From NCBI RefSeq assembly GCF_022288725.1, contig NZ_JAKNTA010000017.1, positions 60,741 to 124,740 of the forward strand: 64,000 bases of DNA, written 5' to 3'. This document shows positions 35,728-42,885 of this stretch, piece after piece (the first letter of the stretch is position 1; the number at the start of each line of letters is the position of its first letter). The position numbers were made by a program, and so were the translations under genes. This stretch comes from Kitasatospora sp. A2-31 (GTDB taxonomy: Bacteria > Actinomycetota > Actinomycetes > Streptomycetales > Streptomycetaceae). The notes under the pieces were generated by a model. That model was not told the origin of the DNA, ran no database searches, and saw only the letters and a program-made list of their open reading frames with translations.

Positions 35728-35766
35728 AAAAATAGTTTGCGCGCCGTACCGGGAGCGCAATAGCCT
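35728..35766 (+). promoter_or_regulatory. wblC promoter with AT-rich activator box
   Basis: An AT-rich patch AAAAATA (35728-35734) stands immediately upstream of a -35-like TTGCGC (35737-35742), followed by 18 bases and TAGCCT (35761-35766). WhiB7/WblC-activated promoters carry exactly such an A/T run next to the -35, which the AT-hook contacts. Such A/T runs are rare in this GC-rich DNA, so autoactivation is likely. Confidence 0.6.
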
Positions 35767-35964
35767 GCCGGAGCGGTCAAGGGGACGCGGTCGCACGGGG
35801 TGACGCCTGTGCCATGTCCTCGTGCTCCCGCCGACTTCACGTGCACCACGGAGCTGCAGCACAGAGCTTCAACAGAGTTTCACCTGTACCACCGAGACAG
35901 ACATCCGAACAGTTCGGAGCCCGGGAGACCAGGCTCCGCGAGACGCCGAGAGGAGGCGAAGGCA

Positions 35965-36441
35965 GTGGAAACCATCATGATCACCAAAATGACTGGCCAG
36001 ACCGTCGTCGCTGCCTCCCTGCGTGCCGCCCGCCTGAGGGCTCTCGCCGTGCTGGGCGGAACCGGTCTGGGTCTCGACGCCACCGGTGTCTCCGTCGTCC
36101 CCGCTTCCCCCGCCTCCGCTGTCAGTGGTCTCGGACACACTGACCTGTGCGGCACGGGCATGGAGCGTGGCATCGGCGGCACCTCTGTCGAGACCGGTCT
36201 GTCCCGTGACTGGGCCTCGGTCGAGCTGTCGCGCTCCCTGCGTGATGAGCGACCGACCCAGGCACCGAAGGCGGCCGTAGCCGCTGCCAAGCATGGCGGC
36301 TATGCGCAGGTCATCGGTGCCGGAAACGCCCAGAAGCAGAACGAGCAGCAGATCATCACGGCCACGGCCGCCTTTACGGGCGCCACGGCCATCCGGATGC
36401 GGGCCTTCCGCGGGCCTGAACCCTGGAGAGAACGAACCTGA
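35965..36441 (+). CDS. Upstream ORF in the wblC leader
   Basis: 158 codons starting at GTG 35965 with a perfect AGGAGG 8 bases upstream, beginning VETIMITKMTGQTVVAASLR. Unlike neighbouring genes it uses many less biased codons, and I recognise no domain. It ends 24 bases before an intrinsic terminator that precedes wblC. uORF-dependent attenuation is known for whiB7/wblC: ribosome-inhibiting antibiotics alter uORF translation and let transcription continue. I read this ORF as the sensor, not as a functional protein, although its length is unusual for a leader peptide. Confidence 0.65.
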   Translation: METIMITKMTGQTVVAASLRAARLRALAVLGGTGLGLDATGVSVVPASPASAVSGLGHTDLCGTGMERGIGGTSVETGLSRDWASVELSRSLRDERPTQAPKAAVAAAKHGGYAQVIGAGNAQKQNEQQIITATAAFTGATAIRMRAFRGPEPWRERT

Positions 36442-36476
36442 GTCAGCCTCAGGTCGGCACCTCCAGGGCCGCGGAA
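36406..36476 (+). promoter_or_regulatory. Candidate antiterminator pairing in the wblC leader
   Basis: TTCCGCGG (36406-36413), inside the last codons of the upstream ORF, is the exact complement of CCGCGGAA (36469-36476), which is the left arm of the terminator. Between them ACCTGAG (36436-36442) and CTCAGGT (36448-36454) form a perfect 7-bp hairpin overlapping the uORF stop codon. The two structures are mutually exclusive with the terminator. Confidence 0.5.
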
Positions 36477-36510
36477 CCCGTTACACCGGGATCCGCGGCC
36501 CTTCTGTTTT
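36466..36510 (+). terminator. Attenuator terminator in front of wblC
   Basis: Stem GGGCCGCGGA (36466-36475) with TCCGCGGCCC (36492-36501), one A/A mismatch, then CCCG/CGGG around a TTACAC loop, followed by TTCTGTTTT. The long stem plus T-run is one of the clearest intrinsic terminators in the window. It lies between the uORF and wblC, about 100 bases before the wblC start. Confidence 0.85.
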
Positions 36511-36608
36511 GTCCGGTACGCAAGACCACCCAGGCCCCCCGGGGCCTCCGGCCCAGCCCCACCAGTCAGCTGGCCGGACCCACTGAGAAGACGAGGAAGA
36601 CGCCCACA

Positions 36609-36977
36609 GTGTCCACGGTCATCACACCGCCCACCCCGTCCGTACCGACGACAAGCCAGATCACCAAGGCCGACCAGGCCGACCCCCCGGAGGTTTCCCT
36701 GATGCAGCTCACCTCGATCGAGCAGGCCGAGGCGCTCGGTCTCCCCATCCCCTGCCGCGCCTTCGACCCGGAGGTCTTCTTCGCGGAGACGCCGGCCGAC
36801 GTCGAGTACGCGAAGTCCCTCTGTGGCACCTGCCCGGTCAAGGACGCCTGTCTGACCGGCGCCCTGGAGCGGCGCGAGCCGTGGGGCGTCTGGGGTGGCG
36901 AGCTCTTCGTCCAGGGCGTCGTCGTGGCCCGCAAGCGGCCGCGTGGCCGTCCGCGCAAGACCGAGGTCGCGGCGTGA
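36609..36977 (+). CDS. wblC: WhiB-family transcriptional regulator WblC (WhiB7 orthologue)
   Basis: 122 residues. Four cluster-binding cysteines at 49, 72, 75 and 81 (IPCRAF...LCGTCPVKDAC) would hold a [4Fe-4S] cluster. The GVWGG turn follows at 93-97. The C-terminal AT-hook RGRPRK (112-117) is the hallmark of WhiB7/WblC. The protein binds the housekeeping sigma factor and activates intrinsic antibiotic-resistance genes. GTG 36609 follows GAGGAAG. The stop codon overlaps a GTG of the next ORF. Expression is probably set by the attenuator upstream and by autoactivation. Confidence 0.95.
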   Translation: MSTVITPPTPSVPTTSQITKADQADPPEVSLMQLTSIEQAEALGLPIPCRAFDPEVFFAETPADVEYAKSLCGTCPVKDACLTGALERREPWGVWGGELFVQGVVVARKRPRGRPRKTEVAA

Positions 36978-37372
36978 ACCCCGCGCTCGGAGCCGAGGCC
37001 GTCCGCCGGGGAGAGCAGCCCCCGCTGGACACCGCCCTCCGCCGCTCCGTGCGAATCGCCGCCGCCAAGGCCGACGCAGCCCACACCGCCCACTTCCCAG
37101 CGCATCACCACGAGCAGGACCACGACATGACCGCCGCCGCCATCGACCCGACCGTCCGCGCCGAGCAGACCACCGAACTTCAGATCCAGAACAGGACCCT
37201 CGAAATGCAACTCCTCCACGAATCCCTGGCCCGGGCCCATATGCAAGAGCGCCTCCAGGAGGCCGAGCACGAACGGCTCGTCTCCCGGGTCGTCCGTGCC
37301 CGGCGGCTCAAGCAGAAGGCCGAGCGGGCCTCGCTGCGGGCCCGTAAGGCCATCGCCGTCGCGCTGATGTAG
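36974..37372 (+). CDS. Small basic coiled-coil protein coupled to wblC
   Basis: Up to 132 residues from GTG 36974, which overlaps the wblC stop (GTGA). ATG 37127 gives an 81-residue form and has GAGCAGGA upstream. The C-terminal 80 residues are a single charged helix (LQIQNRTLEMQLLHESLARA, RAQ/RLQEAEHERL, RARRLKQKAERASLRARKAI), likely a coiled coil with a basic end. A similar short gene follows wblC in other streptomycetes. Function unknown; co-expression with wblC suggests a role in the same antibiotic response. Confidence 0.6.
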   Translation: MNPALGAEAVRRGEQPPLDTALRRSVRIAAAKADAAHTAHFPAHHHEQDHDMTAAAIDPTVRAEQTTELQIQNRTLEMQLLHESLARAHMQERLQEAEHERLVSRVVRARRLKQKAERASLRARKAIAVALM

Positions 37373-37417
37373 CGCCCGGGCGTCGTGCCCGGAGCCGGAG
37401 TGCTCCACCCCCGTCGT

Positions 37418-37455
37418 GCCGCAGGCCGCCCCCCGAGTGGGGAGCGGCCTGCGGC
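37418..37455. terminator. Bidirectional terminator between the wblC operon and ABC1 kinase gene
   Basis: GCCGCAGGCCGC (37418-37429) pairs perfectly with GCGGCCTGCGGC (37444-37455); inner CCCC/GGGG extends the stem. It sits between two convergent genes. Confidence 0.8.
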
Positions 37456-37471
37456 CGTTGTGCGGTCGGGC

Positions 37472-38812
37472 TCAGACCTTCGGGACGGGCTCGAACTCGG
37501 GGAGCCAGCGCAGCATCTCCGCCCGGAACGGCGCGTTGGCGCCCAGCTGGCAGAGCACCCCGATGGTGCTCAGCGTGACCCGGTGGATCAGCAGGTAGGC
37601 CGGGGGCAGGTTGAGCTGCTTGCCCAGGTTGTACGCGGGCGAGCGCGGGTCGGCGATCCGGGCCGCCTGGGCCCGCATCCAGGCTCTGGTGAAGTGGAAG
37701 GTGTCCACCGTGGCCGGCTCGATGATCGGCAGCAGGTAGTCCAGCACCGCGTCCGGGTCCAGCTCGACCGAGGGCTTGACGAAGCCCTCCTCGCGCAGCA
37801 TCTCCAGGACGCCCGCCGCGTCGCCGTCCAGTGCCATCCGCAGCGAGGCGCCGATCGGGGCGGGCAGCCCGCCCGGCAGCCGGTCCACGGTGCCGAAGTC
37901 CAGCACGCCCAGCCGCCAGCCGGCGGCCGGTCCGTCGTCCTTCAGCAGCCGGAAGTTGCCCGGGTGCGGGTCGGCGTGCAGCAGTCCGGTCCGGGACGGG
38001 CCGGCGAACAGGAACCGGGCCAGCAGGTGCCCCGCCCGGTCGCGCTCCTCCTGCGTGCCGCCGGAGATCACCTCCGCCAGCGGGGTGCCGCCCATCCACT
38101 CGGTGACCAGCACCTGGTCGGCCTGCGCCACCACCTCGGGCACCACGATGTCCGGGTCCTCGGCGAACTCCTCGGAGTGCCGGCGCTGGGCCTGCGCCTC
38201 CAGCTCGTAGTCCAGTTCCTCGGCGACCCGCTCCCGCAGCTCGGTGATCAGCGGCTTGATGTCGAGGCCGGGGATCAGCGGGCCGAGCAGCCAGGCGACC
38301 CGGCTCAGCTGCGAGAGGTCCGCCAGGAGGGCGTCACCCGCGCCCGGGTACTGGACCTTGACGGCGACCGTGCGGCCGTCGTGCCAGACCGCCTTGTGCA
38401 CCTGGCCGATCGACGCGGCGGCGGCCGGCCGGTCGTCGAACTCCAGGAAGAGCTTCCGCCAGTCCTTGCCCAGCCGCTCGGCCAGCGCCGCGTGCACCTT
38501 GGCCGCGGGCATCGGGGGAGCGGCGTCCTGCAGCTTGGTGAGGGCGGCCCGGTAGGGGCCGGCGACCTCCTCCGGCAGCGCAGCCTCGAAGACGGACAGC
38601 ACCTGCCCGAACTTCATCGCCCCGCCCTTGAGCTCGCCGAGGACCTTGAACAACTGGTCGGCGGTGGCCTGCTGGAGCTCGGCCGTCACCACGTCGGCCG
38701 ACCGGCCGCCGATCCGCTTGCCCAGGCCGAGCGTGGCTCGACCCGCGATCCCCAGGGGCAGGGCGGCGAGCCGTGCCGTGCGGGTCACTGCCTTGCGCGG
38801 AAGATCGCTCAC
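37472..38812 (-). CDS. ABC1/UbiB-family atypical kinase
   Basis: 446 residues. UbiB hallmarks are all visible: the KxGQ motif in GGAMKFGQVLS (~residue 65), the Ala-rich loop AAAASIGQVH, VAVKVQYPG (lysine), HADPHPGNF (catalytic loop) and LDFGTVD (metal Asp). UbiB proteins bind ATP and act on isoprenoid lipids and quinones. GTG 38812 is preferred because GGAGG lies 5 bases upstream and the protein then begins MSDLPRKAVTRTARLAALPL as in relatives; ATG 38824 is the alternative. It is the whiB7-linked ABC1 gene of the conserved block. Confidence 0.9.
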   Translation of the reverse strand: MSDLPRKAVTRTARLAALPLGIAGRATLGLGKRIGGRSADVVTAELQQATADQLFKVLGELKGGAMKFGQVLSVFEAALPEEVAGPYRAALTKLQDAAPPMPAAKVHAALAERLGKDWRKLFLEFDDRPAAAASIGQVHKAVWHDGRTVAVKVQYPGAGDALLADLSQLSRVAWLLGPLIPGLDIKPLITELRERVAEELDYELEAQAQRRHSEEFAEDPDIVVPEVVAQADQVLVTEWMGGTPLAEVISGGTQEERDRAGHLLARFLFAGPSRTGLLHADPHPGNFRLLKDDGPAAGWRLGVLDFGTVDRLPGGLPAPIGASLRMALDGDAAGVLEMLREEGFVKPSVELDPDAVLDYLLPIIEPATVDTFHFTRAWMRAQAARIADPRSPAYNLGKQLNLPPAYLLIHRVTLSTIGVLCQLGANAPFRAEMLRWLPEFEPVPKV

Positions 38813-38935
38813 CCGGGCCTCCATTCACACGCCCACGGCACCCCGCCGTCGGGGGCCGACCATCACTACGCCATTGTGCCCGCTGACCTCCCCGGCCCCG
38901 GCCCGGATCTCCGGAACCGCCGAGCCCGGCGCCGC

Positions 38936-39838
38936 TCAGCCGAAGCCGGCGACCGCCTGGGCGATCTGGTGCCGGGTGGCGGCGGCCACCCGCGGGTCGG
39001 TCGCCGCGTAGTGGCTGTACGCGTTCAGACCGGTGGTCAGCGCCCAGCCGCGGCCGCGCAGCCAGGTGGCGTCGTCGACGCCCAGCGCCGCGCGGAACGC
39101 CTCCCGAGCCGGCGGGTCCAGCAGTGTCCACGCGATCACCAGATCGCAGGCCGGATCGCCGACGCCCAGCCCGCCGAAGTCGATGACCGCCGAGAGCCGC
39201 CCGCCGGCGGCCAGCAGGTTGCCGGTGTGCAGGTCTCCGTGCACCCAGACCGGTGGCCGGTCCCAGGCAGGCGCTGCGAGGGCGGCCTCCCACACGGCGG
39301 TGAGCAGGTCCGCGTCGAAGTCCCCGGCGACGGCGGCCACGGCGTCCCGGGTCAGCGCGTCCCGGGTGGCCAACGGAGCCCCGACGGAGCCGTTGTGCGG
39401 ACCGGCGGCCAAGCCGTCGGCCGCCGGGATCTCCTGGAGGGCGGCCAGGAACCCCGCCAGTTGGGCGACCGTCAGCTGCGGGTCGGCGAGGTCCGCCGCC
39501 GTCGGCGTGGAGCCGTCCAGCCACCGGGCGACGCACCAGTGCCAGGGGTAGCCGAAGGCCGGGGTGCCCACCGCGAGCGGGACCGGGACCGCCAGCGGCA
39601 GCCGTGGCGCGAGCCGGGGCAGCCAGGCGTGCTCCTTCTCGGCCTGCCCGGCCGCCCAGGCGCCGCGCGGGAGGCGGACCGCCAGGGTGTCGCCGAGCCG
39701 GTGGATCACGTGGTCCGAGCCGCCGGGCTCGACCCGCCGCAGGGGCAGGTCCGCCCAATGCGGGAACTGCGCCTGAAGCAGTCGCCGCACGAGCGCGGTG
39801 TCGGCCTCGCGGGTGGCGGGCGCGGCTTCGGCCGGCAT
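38936..39838 (-). CDS. Aminoglycoside phosphotransferase-like kinase
   Basis: 300 residues of the APH/choline kinase fold: HRLGDTLAVRLPRG (nucleotide loop), the catalytic HGDLHTGNLL near residue 205, and the metal motif AVIDFGGLGVGDPACDL. All catalytic residues are present. The family includes antibiotic kinases and housekeeping small-molecule kinases; the sequence does not identify the substrate. ATG 39838 has GGGGGAG upstream. Nearness to wblC, a resistance regulator, is suggestive but not evidence of a resistance role. Confidence 0.85.
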   Translation of the reverse strand: MPAEAAPATREADTALVRRLLQAQFPHWADLPLRRVEPGGSDHVIHRLGDTLAVRLPRGAWAAGQAEKEHAWLPRLAPRLPLAVPVPLAVGTPAFGYPWHWCVARWLDGSTPTAADLADPQLTVAQLAGFLAALQEIPAADGLAAGPHNGSVGAPLATRDALTRDAVAAVAGDFDADLLTAVWEAALAAPAWDRPPVWVHGDLHTGNLLAAGGRLSAVIDFGGLGVGDPACDLVIAWTLLDPPAREAFRAALGVDDATWLRGRGWALTTGLNAYSHYAATDPRVAAATRHQIAQAVAGFG

Positions 39839-40039
39839 CGGGTGCTCCCCCCTGGTCTTCCCTCGGGCCAGCCCGGCCGTCCTGATCGTCCCGGCTGTTC
39901 CGGCTGTTCCGGCCGTGGCGGCCGTCCTGGCGCGCGGTCTCGGTCGCCGGGCGGAAGGTCGTCCCATGGTGGGCGATCCGCCCGGCCCGCGCGACTGTGA
40001 TTCGGGTCACGCCGGCGAGCTGGGTGGATCGGGCGGGCC

Positions 40040-41128
40040 TCAGCCCGGGGGCAGGGGCTGCCAGAGGCAGCCGCAGTCCGGATGCCCCTTCAGCCTGAGC
40101 CGGCGGGCCATGCCGTCCGCCGCCGAGACCTCGCACCAGCCGTTCACGCTGGGCGCGCGGAGTCCGTCGAGGTGGAGCCCGACGTGCAGGGCGGCGAGTC
40201 CGGCCACGGTGGTGGCGAGCGCCGTGTCGCAGGCGGGGGTGCGGGCCCGGCCGGGGCCCTCGTCGGCGAGCTGGGCGAGCAGCCGGGGCCAGGCCGCGTC
40301 CTCGTCCTCGCGGGCGAGCACCAGGCAGTGGCCGCAGGCCGAGCGGCCCGGCACCACCAGCGGGCCGACCACGCCGATCTCCTCGACCACCCCGACGTAG
40401 AGGTGGGGGACGCCGCCGCGCAGCAGCTCCCGTGCGGTGTGCGTGCCGCCGGCGAAGGCGCCGCTGCCGTCCCGGGGCGCCAGCACCACCAGGTCGGGCG
40501 GACGCCGGTCGGGGTCGTGCCGCGGGGCCGTCGGTGCCCGCCGGGCCGAGGCCCGGCCGACGGCCTCCCGGGCGGCGGTGGCCCGTAGCCGTCCGACGTC
40601 GGACGCCGGCAGTCCGGCGGGGGAGCAGTCCCCGGGCCGCACCCGGCCGTGGTCCGCCACGGTGACCGTGCCGGTGCCGGCCGCCGCGAGGACGGCGGCG
40701 ATCGCCGCGCCGACCCGCCCCGCGCCGCGGACCTCGACCCGGTGCTCGCTGCGCCGCGCCAGGACGGCGGGCCCGGCGCCCGGGCCGGAGTGCACCAGCG
40801 AGAGCGAGGCGAGGTCGGGGCCGACCAGCTCCCGGAGCGGCTGGGGGAAGCGGTCCAGCGCGGCGCCCGCGGCAGCGGCGTCGTCGAGCAGCCCGGTCCG
40901 CTCCAGCCGGTCGAGCAGGGCGCCGGCCGGCTCCCGCCCGAGGCCTACCCGCTCGCCGGCCTCCAGCAGGGCGGCCCGGTCGCGCGTCCCGTCGAGCAGC
41001 TCCAGGAAGTCGCGCAGGGTCGAGTCCACGTTCTCGAGCACCGCGGCGTAGCGCTGGACGGTGCCGAACTGCAGGGTCTCGGAGTCCCGCCAGCCGCGGG
41101 ACAGGGCGGGCTTCAGGGCGAGGCGCAC
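40040..41128 (-). CDS. Orphan ThiF/cyclodehydratase-like protein
   Basis: 362 residues. A winged-helix-like N-terminus (to ~90; FLELLDGTRDRAALLEAGERV) resembles the leader-binding region of TOMM cyclodehydratase partners. It is followed by a Rossmann-like GAGRVGAAIAAVLAAAG and a degenerate E1 domain with CGHC (~residue 260) and a terminal CGC, probably one zinc site. No YcaO, precursor peptide or carrier gene lies nearby. GTG 41128 has a perfect AAGGAGG 5 bases upstream. It corresponds to the gene next to whiB7 in mycobacteria (Rv3196 region). The function is unknown; adenylation activity is doubtful. Confidence 0.7.
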   Translation of the reverse strand: MRLALKPALSRGWRDSETLQFGTVQRYAAVLENVDSTLRDFLELLDGTRDRAALLEAGERVGLGREPAGALLDRLERTGLLDDAAAAGAALDRFPQPLRELVGPDLASLSLVHSGPGAGPAVLARRSEHRVEVRGAGRVGAAIAAVLAAAGTGTVTVADHGRVRPGDCSPAGLPASDVGRLRATAAREAVGRASARRAPTAPRHDPDRRPPDLVVLAPRDGSGAFAGGTHTARELLRGGVPHLYVGVVEEIGVVGPLVVPGRSACGHCLVLAREDEDAAWPRLLAQLADEGPGRARTPACDTALATTVAGLAALHVGLHLDGLRAPSVNGWCEVSAADGMARRLRLKGHPDCGCLWQPLPPG

Positions 41129-41395
41129 GGCGGCCTCCTTCCGATCGTTTCCGGACGGCGTTTCCGGACGGTTGCCGGCAGCATGCCCGAGCGGTCGGGC
41201 TCCGTGCGCCGGGTTGTCCACAGCCCCGGCCTCATGATCACAAGATCCGTTCGCACGCCCTGTGGATAACCCGCCGGTCGACCCGGGGTCGGGATCCGGA
41301 CACCCGGCGTCGGCTTTTCGTTCCCGATCACTCCACGAAAGATTTCGGCCACGGCAGCGGACTTCTGTCAGTGATACCGGGTAACGTCGTGTGCC

Positions 41396-42127
41396 ATGGC
41401 AGCCGAACGGGACTCCCATCCCCCGGCGTCGCGTCGGCGTGCCCGTGCAGCGTCCGGGTCGCAGGTGGCGGCGCCGAGCACGCGCGGGCGCCCGGACCAG
41501 CGGCCGAGCTCCGCGGACGCCCCGCCGACCGCCCCGCACGTGGACGGCCCCGCCGACCGGCACCCCGACCGCTCCCGCGTGGAGGTCCGCCGCAGCGCCC
41601 GCCGCAGCCGCACCGTCTCCGCGTACCGCGAGGGCGACCGCACCATCGTGCTGATCCCGGCCCGGATGTCGCACGCCGAGGAGCAGCGCTGGGTCGCCCA
41701 GATGCTGGAGAAGCTGGCCGCCCAGGAGAGCCGCCGGGTGCTCGGTGACGACGCCCTGGCGGCGCGGGCGCGCGAGCTGTCCGCGAGCTACCTCGGCGGC
41801 CGGGCCCGGCCCCTGCAGGTCCGTTGGGTCACCAACCAGAACTCGCGCTGGGGATCCTGTACGCCCAGCGAGCGGACCATCCGGCTCTCCCACCGGTTGC
41901 AGGGCATGCCGGAGTACGTCGTCGACTACGTGCTGCTGCACGAGCTGGCCCACCTGCTGGTGCCGGACCACGGGCCCGCCTTCTGGGCACTGCTGGAGGC
42001 CTACCCGCGCACCGAGCGGGCCCGCGGCTACCTGGAGGGCGTGGTGTCGGCGGCGCGGCTGCCGCACATCCCCGGGGCGCGGCACGCCGGTCCGCAGGAC
42101 CCGGACCCCGCTGCCTCCTGCGGCTGA
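41396..42127 (+). CDS. YgjP-type (DUF45/M48-like) metalloprotease
   Basis: 243 residues. A disordered Arg/Pro/Ser-rich N-terminal ~60 residues precede a YgjP fold with WVTNQNSRWGSC, VVDYVLLHELAHLLVPDHGPAFW (HELAH zinc site, third His downstream). This is a zinc peptidase-like family of unknown substrate. ATG 41396 follows TAACGT by 8 bases with no ribosome binding site, so it may be leaderless. It is divergent from the ThiF-like gene, 268 bases apart. Confidence 0.88.
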   Translation: MAAERDSHPPASRRRARAASGSQVAAPSTRGRPDQRPSSADAPPTAPHVDGPADRHPDRSRVEVRRSARRSRTVSAYREGDRTIVLIPARMSHAEEQRWVAQMLEKLAAQESRRVLGDDALAARARELSASYLGGRARPLQVRWVTNQNSRWGSCTPSERTIRLSHRLQGMPEYVVDYVLLHELAHLLVPDHGPAFWALLEAYPRTERARGYLEGVVSAARLPHIPGARHAGPQDPDPAASCG

Positions 42128-42134
42128 CCGGGCC

Positions 42135-42188
42135 GATCGAACCGAGCGAACCGACCGGCCCGACCGGCCCGACCGAACCGACCGGGCC
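42135..42188. repeat. 9-bp minisatellite
   Basis: Six contiguous 9-bp units: GATCGAACC, GAGCGAACC, GACCGGCCC, GACCGGCCC, GACCGAACC, GACCGGGCC. They begin 8 bases after the YgjP-like stop codon, in a convergent intergenic region. Confidence 0.75.
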
Positions 42189-42243
42189 GCTGAGGGCCGA
42201 CCAGCCCGCCGGGGCAGGCCGGTTCCGACCTCCCGGACACGCG

Positions 42244-42278
42244 GAAGGGGCGCGGACCATGCAGGTCCGCGCCCCTTC
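42244..42278. terminator. Bidirectional terminator between YgjP-like and NUDIX genes
   Basis: A perfect 15-bp stem (42244-42258 with 42264-42278) around a 5-base loop, in a convergent gap just before the NUDIX stop at 42298. Confidence 0.85.
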
Positions 42279-42297
42279 GCCGTGCCGCGCCCCGGCG

Positions 42298-42885
42298 TCA
42301 GCCGGTCAGCTTCCGGGCCCGCGCCACCAGGTCGCGCACCGAGTGGTCGGTCAGCTCGGGCAGGCGGTCGTAGTCGAACCAGCGCAGGTCCAGCGACTCC
42401 TCGCTGATCAGCGCCTGCGCCCCGGGCGGGGCGACCGCGATGTACTGGACGTCCAGGTGGGTGTTCTCCGGCTGGTCCTTGCCGGTGCAGCGGACCTGGT
42501 GCCGGTCGAGCTTGGCCGGCACCGGCAGGCCGTCCACGGTCAGCAGCCCGAGGTCCGGGATGCCCGACTCCTCGGTGGCCTCGCGCAGCGCGGCCGAGGC
42601 CAGGTCGCGGTCGCCCGGCTCGCAGTGGCCACCCATCTGCAGCCACCGGCCGACCTTGGGGTGCAGCGTGAGCAGCACGCGTCCGGTGGCCGGGTCGACG
42701 ACCGCGGCGCTCGCGGTGATGTGCGCGGGCAGGCAGGAGCGGAACAGGCCCTCGGGCTGCTCGGCGAGGTGGGCGAGGTAGTCCCGGCGCAGCAGCTCCT
42801 GCTCGGGGTCGGCCGGGCGCCAGCGGTCCAGGGTGGCGACGGCGTCCGCGTGCAGGGCGGAGGAGCCCGTCTCGGTGAGCGTCAT
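42298..42885 (-). CDS. NUDIX hydrolase
   Basis: 195 residues with the NUDIX box GGHCEPGDRDLASAALREATEESGI (residues ~85-109) intact. An N-terminal extension (~45 residues) is typical of actinobacterial members, and the substrate is probably a nucleotide-type diphosphate. ATG 42885 overlaps the stop of the DUF2342 gene (ATGA), so it is translated by coupling. The exact substrate is unknown. Confidence 0.9.
   Translation of the reverse strand: MTLTETGSSALHADAVATLDRWRPADPEQELLRRDYLAHLAEQPEGLFRSCLPAHITASAAVVDPATGRVLLTLHPKVGRWLQMGGHCEPGDRDLASAALREATEESGIPDLGLLTVDGLPVPAKLDRHQVRCTGKDQPENTHLDVQYIAVAPPGAQALISEESLDLRWFDYDRLPELTDHSVRDLVARARKLTG

Noticed and set aside
36881..37372. A start upstream of the wblC stop for the small coiled-coil ORF
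   Set aside because: Extending before GTG 36974 would overlap wblC coding sequence out of frame without a ribosome binding site.
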